In this document: one piece after another, positions 1 through 12,913 of the stretch
How positions within the stretch are numbered: position 1 is the stretch's first letter
How the letters are laid out: the number at the start of each line of letters is the position of its first letter
Assembly: GCA_025201765.1 (NCBI GenBank)
Contig: MU623360.1
Coordinates: 186,001-250,000, forward strand
Length of the DNA stretch: 64,000 nt
Direction of reading: 5' to 3'
Origin: Daldinia sp. FL1419
Lineage: Eukaryota; Ascomycota; Sordariomycetes; Xylariales; Hypoxylaceae
The notes under the pieces: generated by a model
Seen by the model: the letters and a program-made list of their open reading frames with translations, nothing else
Told to the model about the DNA's origin: nothing
The model's database searches: none
Translations under genes and position numbers: made by a program

Positions 1-699
1 ACTTCTCTTCAACATTTCGAGACCCTACCATTATCTCCCTAAGAGATGAGATTAACATCATGGATCTGGGTTACTTACGCAAGGTACACGTATGCTTATT
101 GGTGCAAATTGGCAATATCTACAGTAGACCATGTAGGTACGCGTGTTACGTAGTAGGTAGGTACCGGCGTTTCATTAGCCTTGTGCGAGACCTAAGCCTG
201 TAAGCGGGGTAGAAGAGCAACTTCCAGGTACATATATGGTTGTGGTTATCGTTATAACGGGACTACCTAAGCTGTAAAGTCCGCTCCGCCCTTGCCCGCT
301 TCAGCTTGCTTTAGGAGGTATGTAGGTAATTAAGTACCTATCTACAGCTGGGTCAGTAGGTACTCTATTGTACCACATTAGTATTAAAGGTAGGTACATA
401 TTTTGCGGTAGTGCGGCGCAATCAGCAATCGGTAACCAGAAATAGTAGAAGGTGCAATTTGTCGATTTCATCTTTCTCGCATTGATCGAGTGCAGATGAA
501 CACAAATCCAAATTTACCTACAGCAGGTAGACACCTCTATACTTCGTACATCTCATCGTATCAAATTATATCGCACTTGGCGACCGAGTCCCTCGACGTT
601 TCATGCGTTCGCACGCCCGCATTTTAATGCTCAGCTTGGAGCAAGAAATCTATATCCTACCGAAACCTCAACAACCGACTTGACGTTCTTGTCGCCATC
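1..699. other. Intergenic / upstream of the Na+/H+ exchanger gene
   Basis: No open frame here resembles a protein. The stretch holds several copies of the short TAGGTA/TACCTA motif (about 147-165 and 315-400) and presumably the promoter and 5' leader of the exchanger gene that starts at 700. No clear TATA box was identified. Confidence 0.6.
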
Positions 700-2991
700 A
701 TGTTGACAGAAATCGCCGGCTCCATTATGGAGCTTGCCCGTACGTCAATCAATTCCGGCCCATCGTCATATCGTGCAGCCTTTTGTAACTTTACCTAACC
801 ATAATATACTATAGGACGACAGGACGAAGAAACAGATCCCGATGGTATGATCTTATTGCCTAATTGCCCAGCCCGCGGCTCGCGACTTGCAGTTCGAGAT
901 TCGAGCCTACTTACATACCGACTTGATCTAACAGCGTATCACAGAGGCCGATTCGGGACAGAAGGAAATATTCGCATCATGGGCGCTATTTATATCGATA
1001 ATGCTCCTTATAATCGCCTTCTTCACCAGTTATATGCTACAGCAGAAGAAGGTCCAGGCTGTTCACGAAACAGTAATCTCTATTTTTGCTGGTTGGTTAC
1101 AGAATATCAGAATATGGGACAATGCGATAAAATACTGATCTGGGATAAACAGGAATGACCGTAGGGTTGATTCTTAGAGTGAGCACCGGTCATTCTATTC
1201 GACAACTCGTTAGCTTCGACTACCAGATCTTCTTCAACCTACTGCTACCGCCCATTATCCTAAACTCCGGATACGAGCTACATCAAGCCAATTTCTTCCG
1301 GAACATCGGCACTATCCTTACTTTTGCTTTTGCTGGAACGTTCTTGTCTGCTGTGGTAATTGGCCTGCTATTATGGCTGTATACCCGAATACCGCTCGAA
1401 GGGCTCGACATGACTTTCGTTGATGCCATCTCTGTTGGTGCCACTTTATCCGCTACGGACCCGGTTACTATCTTGGCGATATTCAATACCTACAAAGTGG
1501 ACCCTAAACTGTATACTGTTATCTTTGGCGAGTCTATCTTGAACGATGCTATCGCAATTGTTATTTTCGAAACTGCACAAAAGTACAAGAGCGATTCCGC
1601 AGGCGCATACGGATTCCTGAGCTTCCTCGAAGGTGTGGGTATTTTCTTGCTCATCTTCTTTGGTAGCTTACTTATCGGGGTCTTGGTCGGCGTTGGCACT
1701 GCGCTCGCTCTGAAGTTCACTTACATCAGGAGATACCCCCAGATCGAGACTTGTTTGATCGTATTAATCGCATATGCGAGCTACTTCTTTTCGCAGGGAG
1801 TAAAGATGTCAGGTATGTCTTGGTTCCTCTAACCCTTCTTAGTGGGATCGCACCTAATACTAAGTAGGTATCGTGTCTTTGCTGTTCTGTGGCATTACTC
1901 TGAAGCATTACGCTTATTTTAATATGTCACGACGAACACAACTCAGTACCAAGTACTTTTTCCAAATATTAGCCCAACTATCAGAAAATTTTATCTTCAT
2001 CTATTTAGGATTATCGCTATTCACAGATAATGACCTCCAGTTTCAACCGCCCCTGATAATCGTCACCATCGTCGCTGTCTGTGCCGCGCGATGGGTGGCC
2101 GTATTTCCTTTATCTAGAGCTATTAACTGGTTTCACCATTATCGGGCTCGGCGTCGGGGTAAGGAGGTTAACGATGAACTTCCCTACAGTTACCAAGCTA
2201 TGCTATTTTGGGCTGGTCTACGGGGGGCTGTCGGTGTGGCACTGGCCGCTTTGTTAGCCGGGAAAAACTCATATGCCCTAAAGGCCACCGTGCTCGTTGT
2301 AGTAGTGCTTACTGTGATTATCTTTGGCGGTACTACGGCACGAATGTTGGAGATACTGGGCATTAGAACCGGCGTTGTGGAAGAAGTCGACAGTGACGAC
2401 GAATTCGATATTGAAGCAGCGCCGTCTGGCTCTTATTATAAACGGTCTGGAACCGGAATTGGGTACACTCCCCGACAGAGGAATGGGTCAGTGCGCCTTG
2501 ATCGGGTGGATTCTGGGAGACTCCAACAACCCGCTGGACCAGAACGAGGAAGTTATGTATCAGGACATCGCTCACCGTCTTTCCCGACATCACGTGCTAC
2601 TAGTTCGAGCCGCAAAGGCTCTCGCCAAGTTGGTGACGTTGAGCGAGCAGACCTCCTCGGCCGCGGCGGTAATGTGACCGATTCGGACCTCGGGAGTGAT
2701 ATTGATACGTCGGATCTTCCACCTCCAGCCCGCAAAGCACCGCGGAGTCCGATTCTCACGCCTAGCGGGACATCAGAAGAGGAAGGTGTATTTTCATACC
2801 CAACCTCGGGTCACCGGGAGGCAGCACCCGTTTCCGCTAGGGCAGCTATTAAACAATTGCTTACTGCCCAAGACCCCCAGGCATTGTTTAGACAGCTTGA
2901 TGAGGATTACATTAAGCCTAAGCTACTCCTCGATGGTGGTAACGGGGGCCCGAGCGGCGGAAGAGGAAACGGTGACGAGGACTCTGAGTAA
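700..2991 (+). CDS. nhx1: Endosomal/vacuolar Na+(K+)/H+ exchanger, CPA1/NHX family
   Basis: Exchanges Na+ or K+ for H+ across endosomal or vacuolar membranes (family knowledge; yeast Nhx1/Vps44). Rebuilt from five exons: 700-739, 815-844, 945-1091, 1153-1812, 1868-2991, giving 666 aa. All junctions keep frame, for example the glycine codon across 1091/1153. The N-terminal exon 3 product has a hydrophobic segment then QQKKVQAVHETV, typical of NHX proteins. The amiloride-binding type motif FFNLLLPPI lies near residues 99-107. The ion-site motif ATDPV is near 173-177 and GESILND, with the essential Asp, near 198-204. About 12 membrane segments are followed by a roughly 200-residue Ser/Arg-rich cytosolic tail from about residue 460. 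The ATG at 700 is the first that joins to the conserved frame. The next gene on the same strand starts about 1 kb downstream. The family call is secure; organelle assignment is inferred. Confidence 0.92.
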
Positions 2992-4040
2992 ACTAATTGT
3001 TAGGTGGGTATTTAAAGGAGGTCAACCAATCTCCATGCATGAATGAATACTGTAATATACTATGTAGACCAGAGGTTTATCAGCATTTCGGGGTCATGGA
3101 CGTGTTTTAAGCGCCGTAAACTTTTTATTACTGTACAAAAAACAACCAGTTAATAGGGTGGTTTATCAACGGCTTGTGCCTGGCATTCAATGTTGTATTA
3201 TAGTAAGTCCGTCCTATCATCGTTAGGTATTGATTAGGTAAGGATTTTAAGGGCATTAAATGAGGCTGTAAGGTAACAACAGGTAGCTGAGTTTGTTGGT
3301 ACGTACTCACTAGCCTCGAATAAGGATATATGTACTATGTAACTAGACTTTACTCGAAGTGGGTCTAGTTCTAAACTTAGTCATCCCTGAATATTCTTGG
3401 GTAGCATCTAGGGGATTTTATATGCGAGGATTATGAGGATTAAACATGATTTATCGAGATTATGCATTTATGTAGACGTATATTCAATCTATTCAATCTT
3501 GTGCTACGTGCCGGTACCCCCTTAGGGGATCTTGTGGGGACCATTACGGGGACAATTACAGGTGGCACAGGCTGGTACGAAACAACTAGGCAAATGGGAA
3601 AAGGGACCGATTTTATGGGATTAACAACCCCTACAATCCTTACAAGCCCATTCAGCCCATACCAACCCATAGTTACAAGACTTATCTAACCGTAGGTACC
3701 TACCTTACCTAGTTTGTTAGTTCACCACGTCTAATTCACCACGTTCACCACGTCTAAGCCGTGTTGAAGTTTAAAAACTTAGCAACTTAAACCACCTAAC
3801 CTAGAACATTGTTTTTCTAGGTGTACCTATTTACAAAATCAAATTCGTTTACAACTACTAATTTTTTCGCTTGTCTGTCTAGATATGCGTCCGTTATAGC
3901 TGCAAAGGCGCATGCTATCTGCCTCGATGCCACAAACGTGAAGATCCCCCCCCGACCGTGCCAACCCTTTACCGACTCCCACCTCGTCCGCCCGTCTTTC
4001 CCCGTCTCCTTAACGATAAATTATATTCTATACCAACGGT
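2992..4040. other. Intergenic between exchanger and Ark1-type kinase
   Basis: No recognisable gene. It contains the exchanger 3' region and the kinase promoter. A short tandem repeat built on TTCACCACGTCTAA lies at about 3719-3758, and AGCCCAT-type repeats lie near 3645-3670. The open frame at 3462-3689 resembles nothing I know and begins in AT-rich sequence, so I do not call it. Confidence 0.5.
3719..3758. repeat. Imperfect tandem repeat, TTCACCACGTCTAA unit
   Basis: Three copies or partial copies of a unit built on TTCACCACGT are seen side by side, about 300 bp before the start of the Ark1-type kinase gene. The ACGT-containing unit could be protein-binding, but no function is shown. Confidence 0.6.
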
Positions 4041-7000
4041 ATGGCTTCATATAGTAATACAATGCCAATGGCAGCGCCTCGTCCCGGTCAGCAAGCCGCT
4101 TACGGGGCGCCGATGCAGGCACACCCTCAAATGCCTATACATGGACACTCGGCTCCTGCTGGTACCTTTGCCCCTGGCACCAAGATACAAGTTGGTAATC
4201 ATAGGGTGGTGATTCAGAAATACCTATCCGAAGGTGGTTTCGCACATGTCTATCTCGTCAAGTTGCCACGTCCTGTCGATGGGACTGACTTGGCTGTGTT
4301 GAAGAGGGTTGCTGTGCCGGACAAGGAGACTCTCCGTGGGATGCGGACAGAGGTTGAGACGATGAAGCGGCTTAAGGGGCACCAAACAATTGTTACATAT
4401 ATCGATTCGCACGCGTCTGAGCTCAAGGGTAGTACCGGATATGAAGTGTTCCTATTGATGGAGTACTGCAATGGTGGAGGACTGATTGATTTCATGAATA
4501 CTCGGTTGCAACACCGTCTTACTGAGCCCGAGATATTGCATATCTTTTCCGATGTTGCAGAGGGTGTTGCCTGCATGCATTACCTCAAACCTCCTCTACT
4601 ACACCGAGACTTGAAAGTCGAGAACGTTCTCATCACCGTGAATGGATCTAAGAGGAAGTTCAAGCTATGCGACTTTGGCTCAGCTGCCCCGCCGAGACCT
4701 GCACCTCAAACTGTCGTAGAATGCCGCATGATAGACGAAGATATTCAAAGGCACACTACATTACAGTACAGGAGTCCCGAGATGATTGACGTATATCGAA
4801 AGCAGCCAATAGATGAGAAATCGGATATCTGGGCTCTGGGAGTGCTCCTTTACAAGCTCTGCTACTATACTACGCCATTTGAGGAGCAAGGGCAGCTCGC
4901 AATCTTGAATGCAAGCTTCAGATTTCCTAATTATCCAATATTCTCCGACAGGTTGAAGCAATTAATTGGTAAGATACACGGCACCGTACTGGAGTTCCTA
5001 ATGCTAAGCATCGTTGTAAAGCATCCATGTTACGAGAAGATTTGCGGTCTCGACCAAATATTTATCAAGTGCTTCGAGAAAGCTGCCGGATGCAGGGGCG
5101 CGAAGTGCCTATACACGACGTAAGTTAATTTTCCGACCTCTTGATATCCATCTAACGTATTCTAGATTTATTCTGGGCAATCTCATTCACAGACCAGGAT
5201 AAGCGAGAGTCAAGCTGCTGCTAGTAAGGAGAATAGGGGGACGCCCGGCATCGGCGCTGTATACTCTCCACCACAGCAACCGCAGGCTCAAGCAATTCCG
5301 GATATTACACCTATGAGGCGTGGTAGGCCGGCTGCTGCAAGCCAGTCTGCTCCAAACCATGCGGCCAAACCAAGCCCATCTCCAGCAAGAATCGCTAGCG
5401 GTGATCCATTCGCCGCATTAGATTCTAAAACGGGACCTACTTCTGAAGCAGATGAGCTATCAGTCAGGTTTCCGACACTTGATCAATTTTCCCTCCTACA
5501 TGATCAAGGTACAAAATTCGACTTCGATAGTCCAACATCTCCGGCAGACCCTCAGAAGCATATGAGCCAACGTGTCACTGGTCAACTAGCGGATAATGCA
5601 TTCATCAAGCCCCAAACTACGGTGGGCGCGGTTCCAATGGATCAAAAGCTATCGACGGACTTGAGCCGAGTGAAGTCAGGAACCCCTGTAACCGAGTTGC
5701 GAAAATCGTCGCCTCCACCTGGTTCAGTTAATAAACCAGGTTCCGCACCTCCAAAACAGCCCTCGGAGATGAGTCGCGCCTCGGCCATAATATCTAGTAA
5801 TCCTGAGCTCCAAGCCATTTCTTCTCCGCCGCAGACTCAAGAGGTTGTAAACAAACCAGGTATGGTTTCGACTGGAACTATGACCAATACTCCTCCCCCT
5901 GAAAGACAAACCCGTGATTACCCTCCGATCCACCGATTTCCTCCGGCGGACCAGCATCGCCCAACAGGTTTACCTAGGCAACAGGAACCTATAGGCACCG
6001 GTCAGAAGCGTCCAGATATAAGCTATGCGCTCCGGCCAACCCCAACCCCTCGCATTGACCCCATCCAACCACCATCAGGGCATGCACGACATTCATCCTC
6101 ATCCCGGCCATCTCTAGAAAGCGGGCGGCCTAGTGCCGAACAGCTCGAGCCATTATCGAAAACGTCGGTTACTGGAGGACGTCCTAGACCTGCTAGTACT
6201 TATCTCGAATCCGATATGGACTATCTTCGCGAGCGGGAGGCAGCCCCAAGACCACTTCGGTCCCCTAGTTATTCACCTAATCTACTCGGAAACGCCTCAT
6301 CCCCTAGACTTGAACCTCAAGATGAAACGCCCATAGAGTCGAACGTAGATTTTCTCAGGTCGATGGAGGATTCCGATACGAAAAAGAAGGATAAAGCCAC
6401 AAAGCAGCATACGAAGCGCTCGAGCTTGACCTCCTTATCAGGTACCAAGAACATCTTGGCCGGAAGATTTGGTGATGCTTTTAAGCGATTTGAGAGTACT
6501 CCCTCAGGATCAGGTGCACGGACACCATCACCACTCAAGGATATGGAACGCCATGTTTTGACCCCTATCGCGGGGTCGGAAGCAACCGACGGTCGTAGTG
6601 ATGATGGACATCTTGGTGAGCCCGAGATGACACCAGAAATGAGGCGGGAGCTTGAAATGCAAGCTCTTGCCGAAGAGGAACGACGAGTGGAGGCCGCAGC
6701 AGCCGAATACAAGCAACGAATGGCCGCCCGGGAAGGTGGAGGGCCGCCAGGTCCACTACCCAAGAGCATCGGGGGCGTCTCGCGAGCCGTAAGCATACAG
6801 AATCGTGTGCAAAACCTGCTGGATGAATCACAGAAAACTTCACAGCAGGTCCAACGAACAGCGTCTGGCTATGGTAAATTTTCGGACGCTGCTACGGCTA
6901 AGAGTCGCGTAGAGAAACAAGTCCCTGAAGTTCCTCCGAAGAATTTCACTGGCACTTCGCTTAAGCCTGTTTCTACCTCGACTGATTCCGCTGCTGCCGC

Positions 7001-7331
7001 CCGTGGACGCGCCCAGCCGGATCCCAACTCGCCCGTTAAACCAACTCTCCCACCGAAACCGACACATCTTAACAAACTTCCCACAGGTAGCGCCCGCGCC
7101 CGCTCGCCACCAAAAGCAGCGCCGTCACAACGGCCCCCAGGGCCCGCACAACACGACTCCTCCGAACACCTCGCAGGCGTGGGATTACCCGGGCGGCCTA
7201 TTCTCGACATGTCCTTCAAAGAGAAGGAGGACTATATCCAGGACTTTGCCAAACGGTACCCAAGCTTAAGCTCCATCGAGATGGTTGAGCGGGACTTGGA
7301 TGCCGAGGCGGAGAATAGGGGGAGGAGGTAG
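4041..7331 (+). CDS. Ark1/Prk1-family serine/threonine kinase (NAK family, actin and endocytosis regulator)
   Basis: Three exons, 4041-4968, 5022-5119 and 5166-7331, give 1063 aa. Between the first two a reading-frame change restores SMLREDLRSRPNIYQV and then CRMQGREVPIHD, which are the conserved end of the NAK kinase domain. The unspliced frame instead stops at 5123. Kinase landmarks: Gly loop YLSEGGFAHVYLVK (residues 61-74), ATP-binding Lys88, HRDLKVEN (188-195), DFG (211-213), YRSPEM. Family members (yeast Ark1/Prk1, mammalian AAK1/GAK) phosphorylate endocytic coat proteins at cortical actin patches. The roughly 700-residue tail is Ser/Pro-rich and probably disordered, with polyproline stretches such as PTLPPKP that suit SH3 binding. 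It ends in a conserved-looking segment FAKRYPSLSSIEMVERDL. Which yeast paralogue (Ark1, Prk1 or Akl1) it matches cannot be decided by eye. Confidence 0.93.
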
Positions 7332-8005
7332 AGAAATGTGAAAAAGAAATTTACCCTAGGTTTGGAAATTAGATATTAAGAGGCCAGGGAAACGTCTCTT
7401 GTCCCATCAATGTACCTACTTAGCTACCCACCCATGTGCGTTCAGCCAGCCTCTTGTGTTGTGTCGTGTTATGTAGGGGTGTTTTAGCATTTGGAGAGGC
7501 GGCATTTACTTTACCTCAGTTACTAAGTTCAGTGGCAACACCTCAGCAGAAGACGGATGTAGACGTGGAACGGCGTTCGCAGAAGGGGGCAATTGAATAC
7601 TATCCGCGCGTTTACGGAATATTTATAATTTACGAGCATTATACATATGATCCTCTGTTCTAGGGAGGGCCGAGTTTTAAATATTTTGAAGTGTAATTGA
7701 GTGACAGCTAGAACTGGTATCTTCTTGTTTTGCACACCCGGTTATGACCTATATCAAATACATAAAAAGAGGCGAGTCAAAGTCTTGTTGACAATACCGC
7801 TTGTTAAAGCTGGTTGCCATATCTGCTCGTATGTGGCCTCTTATATAAATCAACGCAAATCATTCTTTATCGTGTCCACCGAAAATCATGCTACCAATAG
7901 TCTCTCGAGTACCGCAAAACACGCCTTAAGCACCAAAAGTTGCAACCCATCCCTCGGTAAGTCCATAGCCGTAGATGCTTGCCTTACCATGACCGTATCC
8001 GGACC
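7332..8005. other. Convergent intergenic region
   Basis: Lies between the 3' ends of the Ark1-type kinase (+) and the 2EXR gene (-). It probably contains both 3' UTRs. I see no gene or strong repeat in it. Confidence 0.6.
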
Positions 8006-9061
8006 CTAATGAGCCAGGGTTGACCCGACGAAAAGTACGAGTCTGATCTGAGGCAGCTTATCTAAAATCTCTCGAAAAGCTGGAATGCTTTTGATTCGAT
8101 CCAGCCTGGCAGCAGGGGTAAGGTGTTGTAGCGGCCTAAACTGAGCCCTAAGTTGATCGAATAAATCTCGACTCTCTTTGCACCGTGATAACAGGCATAG
8201 AAGTGTCACCGACCACAAGAACCCAGCCCACTCGGCGAAATCGTTTTTTGCGCATGCCTGATATATACTACGGAGCTTCGCGGCACACTTCTTGCCCTCG
8301 TCAGATGTATTAAGCGTCTCCAAGAGATTTTCACATTCGTCTTTGTTCTTCATGTCGACAAATAGTGCGGAGTCGTTACCAAATAGCCTTTCTATATTGG
8401 TGTTGAGCTCACTCGGGAGATGGCCTAGATAAAAGCTATCAAGGTCCCTTTCACCACTGGGGAAGATATTAACGGTATGGAGCGTGGTACCACGCTCAAG
8501 TATATGCATAATCGACTTATAAGTTCGATTCGCAAGAGACGAGATACTCTTCGAGAGCCATCTAGGAATGGTAGGTTCGTTGCAGTACACAATCATCATA
8601 GACTCGATAAGAGGGACAAGGGGAGCAAGGCCCTTCATAGATTCAACAAAAGGACTAAGCCTACGCCGAAATACGTCCCAGCTTGAATTCCGGTAATCTA
8701 CGTGTAATATCCCCACTAAGCATTACCAAGGTTAGTGAGTAAATTCCTTTGGCCTCAAAGATCCAAGGGCTTAGAAATGCGTTTGGGCAAACTTACCAAC
8801 GTCTAATTTTGGATTAAACCATTCGTACCGACCGGCTTGCGAGTTTATTTTGACAGCGTGCTTGCCTTGCTTAGCAAGGTATAAATCGAGTGACTCCCCG
8901 CAAACGTGAGAGACAGCTGGCATGAGAAATCGTGTCGTGCTCTTCAATGGAAACTCGCGGACGACAAGTCGTCGACCAGGAAAGGCAAACTCCCAAATCA
9001 TTTGTCGTAACTCCAGGGGTAGGTCTCCAAATTTTGCCATCTTGACAACCGAAATATACAA
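8006..9061 (-). CDS. 2EXR-domain protein of unknown function
   Basis: Two exons on the minus strand, 9061-8797 and 8715-8006, are joined across an 81-nt intron with GTAAGT donor and CTTAG acceptor, giving 324 aa. The N-terminus, FGDLPLELRQMIWEFAF followed by PGRRLVVREF, is the signature of the fungal 2EXR domain, an F-box-like family that is expanded in Pezizomycotina and mostly uncharacterised. The rest is a predicted helical region without a motif I recognise. An in-frame ATG also lies seven codons downstream (9040), so the exact start is uncertain. The permease gene lies upstream on the same strand. Intact, with no frameshift seen. Molecular function is unknown; a protein-interaction role is only a guess. 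Confidence 0.8.
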
Positions 9062-9242
9062 GTGCTCAGATACCGTCGGTGTAATGTTGCTTGGAAGACC
9101 CGTGCACGAGGGAGGTCAATATTTAATCGTGACCGAAATACTCTCAGCCCTCACACACTTAGCTATCTTAAGCCGAGCTCTGTGTCTGTAGTCAGGTACG
9201 GAGCCGACGGGGGTGCTGATATTTCGTCGCCGGTAGATGTGT

Positions 9243-9264
9243 ATGTGATGTGTGATGTGTGATG
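9243..9264. repeat. Short tandem repeat, TGTGATG unit
   Basis: About three copies of the 7-mer TGTGATG just upstream of the 2EXR gene start (that gene is on the minus strand). Confidence 0.7.
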
Positions 9265-9450
9265 ACCGTGGGTTAATTGATGAGGCGTGATGGTCAGAGG
9301 CAACTTGTAAAAGAGAAGATGCCTCTAGTCAGCGATGTGAAAGATTAGAAAGAGGAAATCATTTTATTTCCAAGGGGCGTGAATAAATATTTAGTCACCT
9401 GCGGCGAAGAGGGAAGGCACAGGCTTAATATATCGGCGGGAAACCGCAAA

Positions 9451-9682
9451 ATACCTATGACTACCTCTAAGGTAGGTACTTGCTTACACGGTAAACATAC
9501 CTACCTAGTGACTAACGCAACTACCTAACATACTAAGGTACTAAGGTAGGTAGGTAGGAGGTAGTTACCATGTCTGGACAGTACCGAATAATAAAACAGT
9601 ATCGACCGCCTAACCTACTAATCTAGGGTAGGTACCTTATATCTTGGTACTGTGCAACAATTTCACTACCTACCTAGGTATT
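9451..9682. repeat. Cluster of TACCTAGGTA-type palindromic motif
   Basis: At least eight copies of ACCTACCTA or its complement TAGGTAGGT lie within about 230 bp, including a (GGTA) run near 9545-9560 and a palindromic CTACCTACCTAGGTA at about 9666-9680. The same motif recurs in most intergenic regions of this window. Confidence 0.75.
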
Positions 9683-9820
9683 CAATTGGGATGACCAGAT
9701 AACCAGATGACAGACACTAGAACAGTGCTTATTTATTAATATTTCAAAATTATCCATGTCATATCTTAAAACCTGATTGACAGTACTGTGATGAACCAAC
9801 CCCATGAATACCTGTACCTT

Positions 9821-11856
9821 TCAAAAGATGGCTCTAATGATACGGTACGGCAGGTTGGCCCACGTCTTGTGCTCCGTGTACGCATCCTCCTCGATCTCTA
9901 ACGGGCGGGCACCAGCTGTTAAGTCGATATCGTCCAGATTAACCCACATCTGGCGCCAACTACCCGAATATATTTTCCAAAACAGATATAATAGGATCAC
10001 TATAGGCGCAGCGAGGTACGCCTGGAAGAAATGTGAAGCTTCTGGGTGCGCATTAGGCGAGGGCTAATCAGTAGAGATGTTAGCTGCGACGTCCAAAAAC
10101 ACTTTAGGACCTAGGTGTCAAGAGAAGGGAAAGGAGATCCAGCTTACGTAGAGAGCGTTATAAAAAGTTGCAATCAGACAGATAATATTGAGGGCCAAGG
10201 CGATGACACTACCCCATATTCCTAGGGGTGGTCTGTATGGTATCTCGTTAAGACTTCGTCCCTGCTTTCTCCAAGCTAATCTGAACCTGATATGGGCGAG
10301 ACAACAAGATCCCCATACGAAGAAGTACGATAAGCCTGAAAGGGAGAGTAGCCAGTCGAAGACGTCCAACCCTTTTGACGCGACGCCGATATAACCTAAA
10401 AGACCAAACCCAAGCTGGACCAAAACACAGTATAGGGGTCGACCAGCTTTGTCGACGTATGCGAGGAATCGGGGTGCCATGCCCCTTTCGGCCATGGCTT
10501 GCATCGTGCGAGTTGAACCGAACGTACACGAATTGGCGACGCTGATTACTGAAACAGTGATAACTACGTTAAATATCGACGGCAAGACGGCGATCCCGGC
10601 ATCTTGTATGGCCAAGATAAAAGGCGAATAGCTCGAATTGAAGCCGGTCGAGTGTTGTAGGCGCTCGTCGTTCGACGGTAGTATCAATCCAAGGATGAGG
10701 AGATTGATAATATAGAAGAAAGCAATGCGGAAGAAAACCTGCTTGGAGGCCATAGGGATCGCGCGTCTAGGATCGACTGACTCGGCGGCTGCCAGACCAA
10801 CTAGTTCGGTACCGCCAAAAGCAAAGGCGGCGACGACGAAGACTCCCGCGAACCCATTGAAGCCGTGTTGGAAAGCCCCTGGATCGTACCAATATTTCGC
10901 ACCAAGATACCCCCTATCGCCAACTCCGCCGCAATTTATTATTATACCCAATATAATAAAACCTAAGGCGGAGATCAGTTGAGATATGTTTGCGTTGGTT
11001 CAAGATACGGACCTGTGCAAGCCGCGATTTTAATCATACTAAGGACGAACTCGACTATAGGTATAACGTTAGCCGTCGCGATATTAATCCCTCATTACGC
11101 GGCCTTTTCCTTACCTTCTCCGTAGCCTCGCACGCCAAATATCTGGATCAAGGCTAAAATAGCCAAAAACACAGTAACCCATATTGCTATGTTGAGATCG
11201 GCTCGCCAGAATTGGATAGTAATACCAGCGGCAATTAACTCGAACGGCAAGACCGTTAGCCATGCGATCGCGTAGTCCCATCCTACGGCGAAACCCCTAC
11301 ACAAGCCATCCGTAGTCAGAAGAGAGACAGTCGCGCTAGACGAATAACGTACCAAGACGGATCGACGAATCTCACGACGTAAGTATAGAATGCTCCGTTT
11401 ACGGGATACATGACTGCCAATTCCGCGAGAGCCTGCATCGTGAATAGCAACATAACACCGACGATAAGGTACCCGATAACCTAGGATGGTTATTTTGTTA
11501 GTATCTCTGTTACATTACATTCCGCTTTCTCGAGGAGTCTCGGGTAGAGAGAATTACCAACGCGGCCGGTCCTCCGTTATATAAAGCACTTCCTGATCCG
11601 ATGAACAAACCGGCTCCGATAGCGCCACCTACGAGTATAACGTCGCATTAGCAGGCCGCTCAAGTCCTTCGAGGAAGATATGAGCTGGGAAGCCCTCACC
11701 TATTGCTATCATCTGCATATGCCGATTTCTTAGATCCGTGTGAAGCTGTCCGCCCTGATTGACGATTCCGACCTCCTCGTCGCGGCTTCGGGTCGCATAC
11801 GAATGCGGGCTGGCCATCACATGGCTCGTAGCGTCCTTATCGGTATCCTCTGACAT
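9821..11856 (-). CDS. Amino-acid permease, fungal APC superfamily (YAT type)
   Basis: Proton-coupled amino-acid uptake at the plasma membrane (family knowledge); the substrate cannot be told from sequence. Rebuilt from seven minus-strand exons: 11856-11700, 11628-11558, 11480-11353, 11296-11115, 11054-11013, 10962-10148, 10063-9821, giving 545 aa. All phases match and every intron has GT-AG ends. A hydrophilic N-terminus precedes HMQMIAIGGAIGAGLF, the conserved first membrane segment of this family. The middle has AFAFGGTELVGLAAAES, then many hydrophobic segments (about 12 in all), FGSTRTMQAMAERGMAP, and the C-terminal ALYPSPN loop. The last exon encodes a charged tail beginning after a WKIYSG motif. 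No truncation is seen. The six introns, one flanking a 42-nt exon, make this gene easy to mis-predict. General (Gap1-like) versus dicarboxylic or basic specificity is unresolved. Confidence 0.92.
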
Positions 11857-12567
11857 ATTTCTCTTTTCCCTTCGCTGCTTTAACCCATTCGCCAGTTATT
11901 CCAGGTCAAGCAGCATTCGTCTTATTAAAACGAAAAACAAGGAATGAGGGAGGAAATACCGCGAAAAAAAGGTCAAGCACAATGATTGGCGGCGGAATAT
12001 CTTGGGTATGCTTCCTTAGATACGCCTGGGCTGGAGGTACGGGATCTACCGGTCTAGACCCTTGTTATAGACCAAGGCGGAATCCTGATGGCACTGAGGG
12101 ATGAAGGAGGCCTAGCTGCATTGATCTCACTTACAATATAGTCGATAGCGCGGGAGAAACATGCTGGTAGCTTTTTATCTGCGCTACGGTATTACAAGCC
12201 TAACGGATGGGTATCCGATAAGAATAGAAACCTTTACGCATGGTAAATAGAAGGTAGGTAGGTGGCTTCTATGCTGACGGAGATAGATACGAGTGTGTGC
12301 TGTGTGCTAGCCAGCTTAGGTGGCGGCAGCACGCGACTACGCAAGCCTGTAAGCAGGCTCTGAAATATCTCTCGGCGGGCTGCATATTCATTCCCGCTGA
12401 TAGATGAGGTTTGCTAGAAGGGAAGCTTGAAACTATAGTCTAGTCCTCACTGTGCCGTTGCGTGGGATAACCGTGGACTTTTAGAGGATAGAGAAAAGTC
12501 AATACGCCTATTAGATCGGAGTACGATGTCGAGAATTGGGACCACATAGGGGAAGTGCTTGTTTTTT

Positions 12568-12595
12568 GGGGGGGGGGTTTTGTCTTTTTTTTTTT
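12568..12595. repeat. Homopolymer tract, G10 then T-rich
   Basis: A run of about ten G is followed by TTTTGTC and then about eleven T. Prone to sequencing error and able to form unusual DNA structures. Confidence 0.7.
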
Positions 12596-12913
12596 GCTTG
12601 CATGTATGTATATCTTCGTTCAGCCCCGAGTTCTAGAATATCTTAGCTAATAAGAAGAAGGTCAACCTTAGGTACTTATGAGCAACCAATTATACCGTGT
12701 TTGTGTTTCTTGCCCCGGCCGTGATACGTGGAACCCCCCGGCTTACATGTCCGTATTTGGCCAATATCTATCTCTGCTGTAGGCTGTGAAATAACACAAC
12801 TTAAATCATACATACACGGTATACCTCTTATTATTATATAATTATAAGCCAGACGTTTGATTTTAAATAAGCTAAATAAGCAATCATAAAATTTCACTTG
12901 TAATGATGGTCGG

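Larger units (their letters stand above)
9062..9820. other. Intergenic, rich in TACCTAGGTA-type motif
   Basis: Lies between the 2EXR gene start and the permease stop, both on the minus strand. It contains a (TGTGATG)3 tract at about 9243-9264 and the densest cluster of the CCTAGGTA/TAGGTAGGTA motif in the window (9451-9682). No gene is seen. Confidence 0.6.

Noticed and set aside
3462..3689. 75-codon plus-strand frame with Thr/Gly-rich stretch
   Set aside because: Open frames exist on both strands here; repeat-like GTITGTITGG content and no homology recognised.
6317..6796. 159-codon minus-strand frame (and 6869-7219, 6840-7067)
   Set aside because: Antisense shadows of the low-complexity tail of the Ark1-type kinase.
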